DNA from: CAYOHG01 sp964465125 | GTDB taxonomy: Bacteria > Planctomycetota > Phycisphaerae > UBA1845 > Fen-1342 | DNA length: 64,000 bases | Direction: 5' to 3' | Assembly: GCA_964465125.1 (NCBI GenBank) | Contig: CAYXIO010000002.1 | Location: 123,261-187,260 of the forward strand | In this document: one piece after another, positions 53,454 through 62,349 of the stretch | Numbering within the stretch: position 1 is the stretch's first letter | How the letters are laid out: every line of letters starts with the position of its first letter | The notes under the pieces: generated by a model | Databases searched by the model: none | Seen by the model: only the letters and a program-made list of their open reading frames with translations | Told to the model about the DNA's origin: nothing | Made by a program: the position numbers and the translations under genes

Positions 53454-55118
53454 CTAGGGCGGCGTGGCATCGCCGGACGCGTGCTCCACCCGCCGCAGCA
53501 CGTGCATGCCCTCGACCGGACCCGCGTCCGAGTAGTTCGCGATCAGCCAGCGCCCGAACGCGTCCTCACCCGCGCGAAGCGCCTCCCAGTCGGTGATGGA
53601 GACCAGGAACAGCCGCGGACGCAGGCGCTCGATGTCCTGCTTGGCGGCCTCAACGAGAAACGTCGCGTACTTGCCGACCTGTCCGGCCTTCTCGATGGTC
53701 GCGAAGCGCGACGCCGAGCGGCGATAGGAGCAGCGGTAGGCGCCCGGGTCCCAGCCCCAGACGTAAATCGTCTCGTCCGCGCCCGACAGACGGCGGATCG
53801 CGCCGGCTTGGAGCTCCCACGCGGGCGGCTCGAGATACTCCATCGCAGCCCAGCTCACTTTGTTATTCCAGAACCGGATGGCCGCCGCGCGACTGTCCGT
53901 AAGAATGGGCGCGAGCAGCGCAATGGATGCGACTCCCGCGGCAAGGCGAGAGGGCCGCCGCAGCAGACCGGGCAGCAGCGGGCCGTCTCCGAGCAGGTAG
54001 GCCAACGGGGACAGCGCGAGCAACGTCAGCGGCGCGAGCACCGGCATGAAATGATGTCCCTGGCGCCCCGGACCCACGCAGGCCAGATAGAGCGACAGCG
54101 TGAGCCAAAGGAGCAGGGGCGCGATGTGCGGCGGCGCTGGGCGCGCGGCCGAGGGGCATTCGGTGGCACGAGATCGCCGCACCAGGATCACGAGCCACGC
54201 GACGACGCCGGCGGCGCTCAGAACGAGCAGCTCGCGCGCCAGTGACAGTTCGGCGTGGTACGTCTGAAGCGCTCGCCCGACGTGCGTGAAGCTCGCGTCG
54301 TCGATTTCGAAGTAGGCCCGGTTGAAGCGGCCGACCGCAAACGCCGCCTCGGAAAGCGCGCCGTGAAGTGCGAGCCAGGCCGCCGCGAGCGCGGGCAGGA
54401 TGATCCCGGCGCATCCCGCGACGAGGGCATCGCCGATCGCGACGGGTGAGGCGGGCGGGCCGGACGCCGGCGGATCGATCGACCGCGCCGCCCTCGCGCG
54501 GCCCCCGCGTTCCCAACCGGCAATCAGCGTCAGGTGCAGCGCGCAGGCCAGCCCGACCGCGATTCCGCTTTGCTTGAACAGCGGGGCCGCGCCCGCCAGC
54601 AGGCTGGCTGCCGCGAGTGCGGCGCGGCGCCGCGAGTTGATCCAGGCGAGATACGCGGCCATCGCGCCCGTCTCGCAGGCCAGCACGAACGTCTCGGTTC
54701 GGTTCGCGCCGCATTCGTAATGCAGCGCTGTCAGCCAAGCCGCCGCAAACGCCAGCGCGAAGGGCGTAATGGCGCGCCCGAAGGCGCCGCGGGCCGCAGC
54801 ACAGCACGCGTAGATCGAAGCGGTCAGCGCCACCGCGCAGGGGACGATTTCCGCCAGGCGGCCTTCACTAAAGAGCGTGAAGCCCAGCGAGTTCACCCAC
54901 CAGATGCCCGGCGGCTTGTTGTCCCAGATGTCGACGTACGGAATCGCGCCCTGCGAAACGCACCAGCCGTAGTACGAGAAGAGCAGGCTGTCGACGACGT
55001 TGGCGCGCCAGTGAACGGCGGACTGGTTGAGCAACACCGCAACAGCGACCACCGGCAGGGCCCACGCCCACCAGAGGCGAGATCGGCCGGGCTCGGCGGC
55101 AGTGCGCATGTCGGTCAC
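53454..55118 (-). CDS. Multi-spanning glycosyltransferase-like protein (ArnT/GT39 style)
   Basis: 554 aa with ~11 helices. The first periplasmic loop has the acidic motif of lipid-linked sugar glycosyltransferases (GAIPYVDIWDNKPPGIWWVNSL). The helical core is followed by a soluble C-terminal domain (~430-554). It probably transfers a sugar from a polyprenyl carrier to an envelope target. GTG 55118 overlaps the rdgB stop (GTGA); ATG 55109 is possible. Confidence 0.75.
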   Translation of the reverse strand: MTDMRTAAEPGRSRLWWAWALPVVAVAVLLNQSAVHWRANVVDSLLFSYYGWCVSQGAIPYVDIWDNKPPGIWWVNSLGFTLFSEGRLAEIVPCAVALTASIYACCAAARGAFGRAITPFALAFAAAWLTALHYECGANRTETFVLACETGAMAAYLAWINSRRRAALAAASLLAGAAPLFKQSGIAVGLACALHLTLIAGWERGGRARAARSIDPPASGPPASPVAIGDALVAGCAGIILPALAAAWLALHGALSEAAFAVGRFNRAYFEIDDASFTHVGRALQTYHAELSLARELLVLSAAGVVAWLVILVRRSRATECPSAARPAPPHIAPLLLWLTLSLYLACVGPGRQGHHFMPVLAPLTLLALSPLAYLLGDGPLLPGLLRRPSRLAAGVASIALLAPILTDSRAAAIRFWNNKVSWAAMEYLEPPAWELQAGAIRRLSGADETIYVWGWDPGAYRCSYRRSASRFATIEKAGQVGKYATFLVEAAKQDIERLRPRLFLVSITDWEALRAGEDAFGRWLIANYSDAGPVEGMHVLRRVEHASGDATPP

Positions 55119-55738
55119 ATGGGCCGGCGGGCAAGCAGGGCCGGCAATTGCGCGACCATCCCTCGAAGCGCCTGGCCGCGATGGCTGATGCGGTTCTTCT
55201 CGGCGGAGTCGAGCTCCGCGAGCGTAACGCCGCGATCACCGAGCAGGAAGACCGGGTCATAGCCGAAGCCGTTGCAGCCGCGCGGCCCGAACGCGATCGC
55301 GCCCTCCAGCGTCCCGGTGGTTTCGAGGATCACGCGGCCGGCTTGAACAAAGGCCATCACGCAGCGGAAGCGCGCCGTTCGACGGGCCGCGGGAACACCG
55401 TTCATGCGCTCGAGCAGCAGGTTGAGATTGTCGTCGTCGTCGCGCGGCAAACCGGCGTAGTGAGCCGAATGCACTCCGGGCGCGCCATGCAAGGCATCAA
55501 CCTCCAGGCCGGAGTCGTCAGCCAGCGCCGGCAGCCCGGTGCGCTGTGCGTAGTACAGCGCCTTGGCGCGGGCGTTTTCGGCAAACGTCTCACCCGATTC
55601 CTCGGCTTCCGCGAGCGCGGGAAATTCGTCCAGGCTGCGCCAGGCGATAGGCCGGCCCGCCGTCAGCTCGCGGATTTCGCGCACCTTGCCGGCGTTGCGC
55701 GTGGCCAGCAGCAACTCAACCGCCCGCGATCGGGTCAC
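55115..55738 (-). CDS. rdgB: Non-canonical purine NTP pyrophosphatase
   Basis: 207 aa, GTG 55738 overlapping the previous stop (GTGA). LLLATRNAGKVREIREL, ESGETFAENARAKALYYA, LADDSGLEVDALHGAPGVHSA and GCNGFGYDPVFLL, then SHRGQALRG, are the Ham1/RdgB motifs. It removes ITP, XTP and dITP. It is near rph, a neighbourhood seen in many bacteria. Confidence 0.94.
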   Translation of the reverse strand: MTRSRAVELLLATRNAGKVREIRELTAGRPIAWRSLDEFPALAEAEESGETFAENARAKALYYAQRTGLPALADDSGLEVDALHGAPGVHSAHYAGLPRDDDDNLNLLLERMNGVPAARRTARFRCVMAFVQAGRVILETTGTLEGAIAFGPRGCNGFGYDPVFLLGDRGVTLAELDSAEKNRISHRGQALRGMVAQLPALLARRPM

Positions 55739-56808
55739 TCGAACCTGCCCTCGCGCTTGGGAATCAGCACCGGGAACGAGGTGTGCGGATCGCGCGTGGA
55801 CTTGCTGGTCGTCGGGTCGCGCCTCCGCTCGTAGAAGATGTGTCCGTTGTGGGTGTTGTACGGGTACTTGCGCTGGAGCGCCAGCATGCGCTCGTCCACG
55901 ATCTTGGCGCTGAACTCGACCGAGCCGGTCAGCGGATTCGTGCGCTTGATGCTCTCGATCGCGGTCTGCGGGAACGAGCCCACGCACACGATGCTGTTCT
56001 GCTCGCCGTGGTAGTAATACGCCTCCTCGCCCTGGTCGCGCAGAATCTGGCAATATTGCTCCGCGGCACTCTTGCGCTGCCGCATCTGCTCGGAGTTGTA
56101 GAAGACGGCGATCTGGAGCGAGTATTGCCCGACGGCGTGGTCGAGGCACCATTCCGCCGGCAGGGTTTCGGTGGTCGGCTGGGCCTCCATCGTCGCATAG
56201 ATGAACGGCCAGACCGGGCGCGTGCCGCCGGCACCGTCGCCCGCGTCGAACGAGAGCTTGCGGACGAGATCGAGGTCCTTAAGCGGGTCAGGCTTGAACG
56301 ACTCCTGCCCGCTGCGCTCGTCGTAGCGGCGCTCGTAGCGCCCGTAGTAGACGTTGCTGGATCCCTCGACGTCGAAGACCGCGACCAGCGCGGGCTTGAG
56401 CCCGTCGACCTTGCGCAGCGCCGCGGCGTAGTTGTTCGCGTTGGAGAATCGGTCGGGGCCGCGCAGCGAGATGCAGCGAATGGCCCACAGGTCGTCTGTA
56501 GCGGGCTTGTTGCGAGCCCAGCCGAACAGGCCGCCGTCGTCGGCTTTCGCGGGAGTGACGCTGCCCGGTTTGGGGGCGTGGTCGGGCTCCTCGGCCTGGG
56601 CGGATTCGCCTTCCAGCGGCGCTTCGTCGCTCGGCACGTCGTAGGTGGCCTTGGCCGGAAAACGCTCCTGGGTATTAGGCTGATCGTCCTTGTCCGAGAC
56701 CTTGAACCAGTTCAGATCCTGCGTATTTTTCTGCGCACAACCGAAGAAGGGAAATGCGAGCAGCGCGAGCGCGCACATCAGTGTCGAGAGCCGAAGAGCC
56801 CCATCCAT
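55735..56808 (-). CDS. Lipoprotein with an SPOR-like C-terminal region
   Basis: 357 aa from ATG 56808. Lipobox-like FFGC after a hydrophobic signal. The N-terminal half is acidic and Pro-rich. The second half has YSLQIAVFYNSEQMRQRKSA, a spacer, then GEEAYYYHGEQNSIVCVGSF, like the beta-alpha-beta of SPOR domains (peptidoglycan binding). It lies between rph and rdgB and couples to rdgB. The SPOR assignment is tentative. Confidence 0.6.
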   Translation of the reverse strand: MDGALRLSTLMCALALLAFPFFGCAQKNTQDLNWFKVSDKDDQPNTQERFPAKATYDVPSDEAPLEGESAQAEEPDHAPKPGSVTPAKADDGGLFGWARNKPATDDLWAIRCISLRGPDRFSNANNYAAALRKVDGLKPALVAVFDVEGSSNVYYGRYERRYDERSGQESFKPDPLKDLDLVRKLSFDAGDGAGGTRPVWPFIYATMEAQPTTETLPAEWCLDHAVGQYSLQIAVFYNSEQMRQRKSAAEQYCQILRDQGEEAYYYHGEQNSIVCVGSFPQTAIESIKRTNPLTGSVEFSAKIVDERMLALQRKYPYNTHNGHIFYERRRDPTTSKSTRDPHTSFPVLIPKREGRFE

Positions 56809-56867
56809 CCTACGGTGCAGTCGCGCGGAGAGGATGCCGCGCCAGCGACTTGACCTGGGATCTTGCT

Positions 56868-56961
56868 CCCAGCCTCTCACCGCTCTGGAGAGAGGTTGGG
56901 AGAGCGGCGGTTTTCCTGCGGCTTTCCGACCCTCGCCCGACCCCTTCCGGCGGGGGCGAGG
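56868..56961. repeat. Two tandem intergenic hairpins
   Basis: Hairpin 1: 56868-56878 with 56890-56900 (CCCAGCCTCTC and GAGAGGTTGGG, one G-T wobble). Hairpin 2: 56931-56938 with 56954-56961 (CCTCGCCC and GGGCGAGG, perfect). They lie between the rph stop and the lipoprotein start and resemble the repeated GC-rich palindromes common in many genomes. Confidence 0.4.
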
Positions 56962-56981
56962 CGGTCTGAGATCGCTTCTGC

Positions 56982-57716
56982 TCATCCGGACACCGTTTCG
57001 CCGAGCGGCGCCCGCCGCGCGGTTTCCTGAAGGGCCAAGAGCTGATCGATTCCGCGCCGGCCGACGGCCATCATCTCCGTGAGCTGCGCGTCACTGAACG
57101 TCCGCCGCTCGGCCGTCGATTGCACCTCGATCCACTCGCCGCGGCCGGTGCGGACGAGGTTGCAATCGACCTCGGCGGCGGAGTCTTCCTCATAGTTCAG
57201 GTCGAGCAGAAGTTCGCCGCGCACGTAGCCGGCGCTGATCGCAGCGACGGCGCCGAGCAGCGAGCCATCCGCCCAGAGTCCCCGTCGACGGCCCTCGTCG
57301 AGCGCGTCGGCGAGGGCGACGAACACTCCGGTGATTGCGGCGGTGCGGGTGCCGCCGTCGGCCTCCAGCACGTCGCAGTCCAGTTGCAGCGTGTTGCTGC
57401 CCAGCTTCGACAGATCGACCACGCAGCGGCATGAGCGGCCGATCAGCCGCTGGATTTCCTGTGTGCGGCCGTCGAGCCGGTCGCGGCTGCGCGCCTTGCG
57501 CTGCGGAGTCGAGCCGGGCAGCATGTCGTACTCGGCGGTGAGCCAGCCCTTGCCGCTGGCGACGCGCCATTCCGGCACGCCTTCGACGATCGACGCGGTG
57601 CAGAGGACCGTCGTGCGGCCGAAACGGATCAGCACGGAGCCGGCGGCGGCGCGGGTGTATCCGCGCGTGATCTCGACCCGTCGCAGGCAATCGGCGGCCC
57701 GGTTGTCGTTACGCAT
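56982..57716 (-). CDS. rph: Ribonuclease PH
   Basis: 244 aa from ATG 57716. Phosphate-dependent 3' exonuclease that trims tRNA. GSVLIRFGRTTVLCTASIVEGVPEW, LTAEYDMLPGSTPQRKARS, EIQRLIGRSCR and DCDVLEADGGTRTAAITGVFVAL are the family motifs. The length is normal. Confidence 0.95.
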   Translation of the reverse strand: MRNDNRAADCLRRVEITRGYTRAAAGSVLIRFGRTTVLCTASIVEGVPEWRVASGKGWLTAEYDMLPGSTPQRKARSRDRLDGRTQEIQRLIGRSCRCVVDLSKLGSNTLQLDCDVLEADGGTRTAAITGVFVALADALDEGRRRGLWADGSLLGAVAAISAGYVRGELLLDLNYEEDSAAEVDCNLVRTGRGEWIEVQSTAERRTFSDAQLTEMMAVGRRGIDQLLALQETARRAPLGETVSG

Positions 57717-57792
57717 GCCGCGGATTCTCGGAGGATTCGGGTCGCTTGACAATCCAGATCGTGTGCAAGCGGCAGCGGACAGCGCCGGGCCG

Positions 57793-59013
57793 TCAGAACG
57801 ATGGAACCTGGACGCCCCCAAGCGCGACGGCCAGCCGCTCGAGCGCGAGCTGCGGCGCGACGTTGCGCTCCAGAATGCGCTCGGTCGCGCCGCACGACTC
57901 AATCGCGTCGGCCAGCGACAGCGGATCCAGTTTCCCCAGCGCGTCGACCGACCGGGCGGGGCGTGCCTGCCCGGAAGGGCCGCCGGCGACGAGCATCGCC
58001 TGGCGCAGCAGGCTCGAAACGAGCATCAGGCTCAGCCGCAGCGAGTCGCGAAGCTGGTCCGTCGAGACCGCCTTGGACGCCCCGCCACGCCGTCCGGACG
58101 CTCGCCGCGCACCAGCCTCCTGGGCGTCGGCATCGGAATCCTCGCTGTCCGGGTCAGCGCGCGTGGCGTCGTCCGCGTCTGCCGGGGCGTCGGCCTCGCG
58201 CGCCGGCGACTGCTCGAGCCCGGCCAGATTTCCTGCCAACGTCGCGGAGATTTCGACGAGCGCTTTGGCGAAGCTCTCGGCGTCGTAGGGCGGGCCGGCG
58301 GCGAGGCACTGATCGATCTCCTGGCGGGCGTCGAGCAGCCCGCCAGCGTGCCAGCGCAGTGCCGCGCCGAGGCTTCCCTGGGCCAGATCGGATAACAGCT
58401 CGGCATCCGGTTCCTTGGCGCCGCGTTCCGCAAGCTGCTCGCGGATGAACGACCGTGGCAGCAGATCAAAGCAGACCTGCTGGCAGCGCGAGCGGATCGT
58501 CGGCAACAGTCTCAGACTGGACGAGGACACGAGCACAAGGCACGACGGTCCCGGCGGCTCCTCCAGAGTCTTGAGCAGCGCGTTCTGCGCTTCCTCGTTC
58601 ATGCGCTCGGCATCTCGAACGACGAACACTCGCCGCCGTCCGAGCGCCGGCGTCTTGCCCGCCGGCTCAATCAGAAAGTGGCGCACGACGTCGACCACCA
58701 GGAACAGCCCTTTGCTCGCGCGAATCGCGCGATCGGGGTGCTGGCGGTGCAGCCCGCGCTCGATCAGGTGAAAATCCGGGTGGGCGCCGCTCGCCAACGC
58801 GCGGCAGGAGCGGCAGCGGCCGCAAGCGTCCGCATCGGCGGCGAGCGGGTCGTCCTCGCACAACAGGCGTGCCGCGAGCGCGGTCGCGGTGCGTTCCTTG
58901 CCGACGCCCGGCGGACCTTCGAACAGGTAGGCGTGATGCAGCCGACCGGCCCGCAGGCTGCGGCGCAGCAGCGACAGGGCGCGCTCCTGTCCGTGAATCT
59001 CACTGAAACGCAT
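57793..59013 (-). CDS. holB: DNA polymerase III delta' subunit
   Basis: 406 aa from ATG 59013, overlapping tmk by 14 bp. Clamp-loader AAA+ fold: Walker A GPPGVGKERTAT, zinc site CGRCRSC, VRDAERMNEEAQNALLKTLEEPP, and sensor region TIRSRCQ. A low-complexity Asp/Ala-rich insertion (ADAPADADDATRADPDSEDS) at about 285-320 is unusual. It is longer than E. coli HolB (334 aa). Confidence 0.92.
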   Translation of the reverse strand: MRFSEIHGQERALSLLRRSLRAGRLHHAYLFEGPPGVGKERTATALAARLLCEDDPLAADADACGRCRSCRALASGAHPDFHLIERGLHRQHPDRAIRASKGLFLVVDVVRHFLIEPAGKTPALGRRRVFVVRDAERMNEEAQNALLKTLEEPPGPSCLVLVSSSSLRLLPTIRSRCQQVCFDLLPRSFIREQLAERGAKEPDAELLSDLAQGSLGAALRWHAGGLLDARQEIDQCLAAGPPYDAESFAKALVEISATLAGNLAGLEQSPAREADAPADADDATRADPDSEDSDADAQEAGARRASGRRGGASKAVSTDQLRDSLRLSLMLVSSLLRQAMLVAGGPSGQARPARSVDALGKLDPLSLADAIESCGATERILERNVAPQLALERLAVALGGVQVPSF

Positions 59014-59677
59014 CGCACAGCGCCTTCTCAACGTCGGCAAACACCGCATCCGCGGCGCGGGTCGCGTCGACCACCACCACCGGCCTCGGATAAAACGTGG
59101 GCAGCTCGCGGAAGATCTCGCGAACGCGGCGATGAAAATCCAGCGGGCGGCGCTCCATCGCGTCGGCGGTCGCTCCCGTGAACAGGCTGGCCTGGCCGCT
59201 GCCGTTGCGCCGGTTGACGTGATGCGGCTTGCGGCCGGTGCGATCGAAGCCGGTCTCGGGCGGAACGTCCAGCACGATGGTGAGATCGGGCCAGGTGTCG
59301 GCCACCGCATGACGGCTCAGGGCGAGCACTTCCTCGCGCGGCATTCCCGCCGCCACCTGATAGGCGCACGTCGACGAGATGAAGCGGTCGCAGAGCACGG
59401 TGCGGCCAGCGGCCAACGCCGGTCGGATCACCTCGGCGACCAACTGGGCGCGCGAGGCCATGAAAAGCAGCGTCTCGCAGCGCGCGTCCATCTCGGAGAG
59501 GTCGAATCCGAGCAACACATGGCGGATTCGGTCGCCAATCGCGGTTCCGCCGGGATCCTTGGCGAACGTCCAGGGCTGCCCGTGCGACTCGACCCAGGCT
59601 TTGAGCCGGTCGAGCTGGGTGCTCTTGCCGGCGCCGTCCGGGCCGTCGACGACGATGAATCTTCCGGCGAGGTTCAT
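59000..59677 (-). CDS. tmk: Thymidylate kinase
   Basis: 225 aa. P-loop VVDGPDGAGKSTQLDRL, DPGGTAIGDRIR (Asp where EPGGT is usual), the DRF motif (CDRFISSTCAYQ) and VLDVPPETGFDR. It makes dTDP from dTMP. It is followed by holB with overlap, a common pairing. Confidence 0.94.
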   Translation of the reverse strand: MNLAGRFIVVDGPDGAGKSTQLDRLKAWVESHGQPWTFAKDPGGTAIGDRIRHVLLGFDLSEMDARCETLLFMASRAQLVAEVIRPALAAGRTVLCDRFISSTCAYQVAAGMPREEVLALSRHAVADTWPDLTIVLDVPPETGFDRTGRKPHHVNRRNGSGQASLFTGATADAMERRPLDFHRRVREIFRELPTFYPRPVVVVDATRAADAVFADVEKALCDAFQ

Positions 59678-59685
59678 TGCGCGCG

Positions 59686-59714
59686 AGCGTAGTGGAAACG
59701 ACGCGCGCCGGCAA
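59686..59714 (-). promoter_or_regulatory. Candidate promoter directly before tmk
   Basis: Minus strand TTGCCG (59709-59714), 17-nt spacer, TACGCT (59686-59691), 8 nt before ATG 59677. It suggests a leaderless tmk-holB mRNA in addition to read-through. Confidence 0.35.
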
Positions 59715-59758
59715 CGTATCCCGCGCGGAGCGATTGACAGGCGGCAGGCTCCGTAACG

Positions 59759-60154
59759 CTAGTCCGCGAACTGGCTGGGCGAGACGCCGAGATCGACGAC
59801 GCTGCATGCGAGGATCGGATCAAGCCCCAGCTTGCGCGCCTGCGACTCGAGCGCCTCACTCCCGGCCCCGGGGTTTACGAAGAACTCGGCCGGCCGCGCG
59901 GCCGCGATGTCGGCCAGCACCGTCAGCCCCAGCTCCGGTGGCAGGTACAGCGAAACGCGGTCGAGCGGCAGCGGCACGTCGCGCAGCGACCTGTACACCG
60001 GCAGCCCCTCGATCGTGCCGCCGCGCGGATTGACCGGGTAGGCGCGCCAACCCTGGGCGACGTGAGCGCGGAGCGACTTGTTTCCATACTTGGAGCGGTC
60101 CGCGGAAGCGCCGATTATGGCGACGCTCCGCGGCGGCGGGGTCTTCGCGGTCAC
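59759..60154 (-). CDS. CoA-binding-domain protein
   Basis: 131 aa, GTG 60154 overlapping the lipoprotein stop (GTGA). A single Rossmann CoA-binding domain: VAIIGASADRSKYGNKSLR, GWRAYPVNPRGGTIEGLPVYRSL and PAEFFVNPGAGSEALESQARK. This is the YccU-type small CoA-binding family. The role is unknown. Confidence 0.87.
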   Translation of the reverse strand: MTAKTPPPRSVAIIGASADRSKYGNKSLRAHVAQGWRAYPVNPRGGTIEGLPVYRSLRDVPLPLDRVSLYLPPELGLTVLADIAAARPAEFFVNPGAGSEALESQARKLGLDPILACSVVDLGVSPSQFAD

Positions 60155-60786
60155 GGCTTGGATGACATCGGCGTCAGCGTGCCCGGCTGGGATGCCGGCG
60201 CAGGAGCCGCATTTCCGCCCGGGTCCGGCTTCGGGCCGTTCGTGCTGGGACCGTTGGCTGGCGAACCCTGCGGCAAGGTCACGGTGTTCGGTTGTCCATC
60301 CCAGGTCGCACCCTTGGCCGCCTTCTCCGCGTCGTGATCGTAGCCGAGCAACTGCCGGCTCAGCAGGCCGTCGCTCTCCATCTGGTAGCAGGGCGGCGTC
60401 ACGAAGAAGCTGACCGGGAGCATGAGATAGTTCAGGTGGTAACGCGCGACCGAATAGGGCATCGCCAGGTAGTCTTCCCAGCCGACGTGGTAGACGTTGC
60501 TCCCCGTGCGCCCGTGCCCCTGGTCGACGAACGGGTCTTCGAAGTAGAGCGGGTAGTGCGGGACGGCTCCGCGCTGCGGCGTGATGCTGCACACCGGCCA
60601 GGCGCGCGTGCGCCGGGGAGCCTGAGGCGCGTGGGCCATCACGTCGTCGACCGTCGCGGTGCTGAGGTTTCCGGTGGCGGCGGGGCCGTCCTCGCGCCAC
60701 GGGTTGTGCAGGTTGGCGCAGCCGGTCAGCAGCAGCAGCGCCGTCGCGAGCGAGAGCCCGCTGAAGTACCGTCGATCACTGCGCAT
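60151..60786 (-). CDS. Lipoprotein of unknown function
   Basis: 211 aa from ATG 60786 (CGAGGG upstream), 20 nt after guaB. Signal peptide with lipobox LLTGC. The middle is Trp/Tyr-rich (YPLYFEDPFVDQGHGRTGS, YHLNYLMLPVSFFVTPPCYQM). The C-terminal tail is Pro/Asn-rich. ATG 60813 would overlap guaB. No known domain. Confidence 0.65.
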   Translation of the reverse strand: MRSDRRYFSGLSLATALLLLTGCANLHNPWREDGPAATGNLSTATVDDVMAHAPQAPRRTRAWPVCSITPQRGAVPHYPLYFEDPFVDQGHGRTGSNVYHVGWEDYLAMPYSVARYHLNYLMLPVSFFVTPPCYQMESDGLLSRQLLGYDHDAEKAAKGATWDGQPNTVTLPQGSPANGPSTNGPKPDPGGNAAPAPASQPGTLTPMSSKP

Positions 60787-60805
60787 CGGAAACCCTCGAA
60801 GCGCT

Positions 60806-62281
60806 CTATTCATCGCTTGCGTAGTCGATGGCATAGTTCGTCGGTTCCTTGGTGATCATGATGTCGTGCGGATGCGATTCCGCAACTCCCGCATGGGTGA
60901 CCCGAACAAACTTCGCCTTCTCGCGCAGTTCGGCCACCGAGCGAACGCCGCAGTATCCCATGCCCTGCCGCAGGCCGCCGACGAGCTGGTACACGTATTC
61001 GGCGAGCCGGCCGCGGTAGGGGACGCGTCCTTCCACGCCTTCCGGCACCAGCTTGGTGGGCTGGTCGGCGGATTGGCCGTAGCGCTCGGCGCTGCCGGCC
61101 TGCATGGCCCCCAGCGAGCCCATGCCGCGGTATTCCTTGTATCGGCGACCCTTCCAGAGCACAAGCTGCCCAGGCGACTCGTCGAGCCCGGCGAAGAGCG
61201 AGCCCAGCATGACCGCGCTGGCGCCCGCTGCCAGGGCCTTGACCACGTCGCCGCTGAGGCGAATGCCGCCGTCGGCGATGATCGGCACGTCCGCGCCCGC
61301 GACGGCGTTGAGAATCGCGGTGATCTGAGGAATCCCCACGCCGGTAACCACGCGTGTGGTACAGATGGACCCCGGCCCGATGCCAACCTTGATCGCATCC
61401 GCGCCGGCCTCGACCAGCGCCCTGGCACCCTCGGTGGTGGCGACGTTTCCGGCGACAATCTGGATGTTGAAGCGCTTCCGCAGCGAGGCGACGGTTTCGA
61501 CGACCGCGTGGCTGTGGCCGTGCGCACTGTCCACCACCAGCACGTCGACGTCGGACTTGATGAGCTGCTCGGCCCGCTCGTAATCGTGCGCACCGACCGC
61601 GGCGCCGACTCGCAGCCGGCCGCGCGCGTCCTTGCACCGCTGCGGGTACTCGCGGGCGCGCTCGATGTCGCGCATGGTGATCAGCCCGGCCAGCTCGCCG
61701 CGCGCGTCGACCAGCAGCAGCTTCTCGACCTTCGAGCGCTTCAGGATCACCTCCGCGGCGTCGAGCGTCGTATTCGGCGCGGCTTTCACCAGGTTCTCGC
61801 GCGTCATCACTTCGCTGATCTTGCGTTGCGGCGATTCCTGGTACTTCATGTCTCGCCGCGTGAGGATGCCGACGAGCGTTCCGTCGTCAAGCGTGATCGG
61901 CACGCCGCTGACGTTGTGCAGGCGCATGATGAGCTGGGCGCGCTCGACGGTGTCGTCGGGACGCAGCGTCACGGGGTCGAGAATGACGCCGCTCTCGGAG
62001 CGCTTGACCTTGCGGACCTCGCGGGCCTGGGCCTCGGGGCTGAGGTTGCGGTGAATGACGCCGAGGCCGCCTTCCTGAGCCAGCGCGATCGCCAGCGTGC
62101 TCTCGGTGACGGTGTCCATCGGGGCCGCGAGCAGGGGGATGTCGATGCGGATTTCGCGGGTCAGTTGGGTGGAGACGTCGACGTCGCGCGGGTGGGTCTC
62201 GGCGTACGCGGGAACGAGCAGCACGTCGTCAAACGTGTACGCCTGGCCGAGGATCTTGGATGCAGGGTTGAAATCCGACAT
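60806..62281 (-). CDS. guaB: IMP dehydrogenase
   Basis: 491 aa. It converts IMP to XMP with NAD, the first committed step to GMP. FDDVLLVPAY at the N-terminus, two CBS domains (~95-205), VDSAHGHS, the catalytic Cys loop GIGPGSICTTRVVTGVG and the flap YRGMGSLGAM are present. The start has no Shine-Dalgarno, and a strong promoter ends 6 nt before it. Confidence 0.96.
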   Translation of the reverse strand: MSDFNPASKILGQAYTFDDVLLVPAYAETHPRDVDVSTQLTREIRIDIPLLAAPMDTVTESTLAIALAQEGGLGVIHRNLSPEAQAREVRKVKRSESGVILDPVTLRPDDTVERAQLIMRLHNVSGVPITLDDGTLVGILTRRDMKYQESPQRKISEVMTRENLVKAAPNTTLDAAEVILKRSKVEKLLLVDARGELAGLITMRDIERAREYPQRCKDARGRLRVGAAVGAHDYERAEQLIKSDVDVLVVDSAHGHSHAVVETVASLRKRFNIQIVAGNVATTEGARALVEAGADAIKVGIGPGSICTTRVVTGVGIPQITAILNAVAGADVPIIADGGIRLSGDVVKALAAGASAVMLGSLFAGLDESPGQLVLWKGRRYKEYRGMGSLGAMQAGSAERYGQSADQPTKLVPEGVEGRVPYRGRLAEYVYQLVGGLRQGMGYCGVRSVAELREKAKFVRVTHAGVAESHPHDIMITKEPTNYAIDYASDE

Positions 62282-62287
62282 GGGTGG

Positions 62288-62315
62288 ATCATACGAATCC
62301 CCGCCGGGCCGTCAA
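62288..62315 (-). promoter_or_regulatory. guaB: Strong guaB promoter implying a leaderless mRNA
   Basis: Minus strand TTGACG (62310-62315), 16-nt spacer, TATGAT (62288-62293), only 6 nt before ATG 62281. The expected transcription start is at or within 1-2 nt of the ATG. Confidence 0.55.
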
Positions 62316-62349
62316 GATTGAGTAGATGCCGCCCGTCCGGCGCGGCGTC

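Noticed and set aside
57747..57752. TTGACA on the plus strand near the rph start
   Set aside because: No plus-strand gene follows; the genes on both sides are on the minus strand. Probably chance.
59735..59740. TTGACA on the plus strand between tmk and the CoA-binding gene
   Set aside because: It points into genes of the opposite strand and no -10 or ORF fits.
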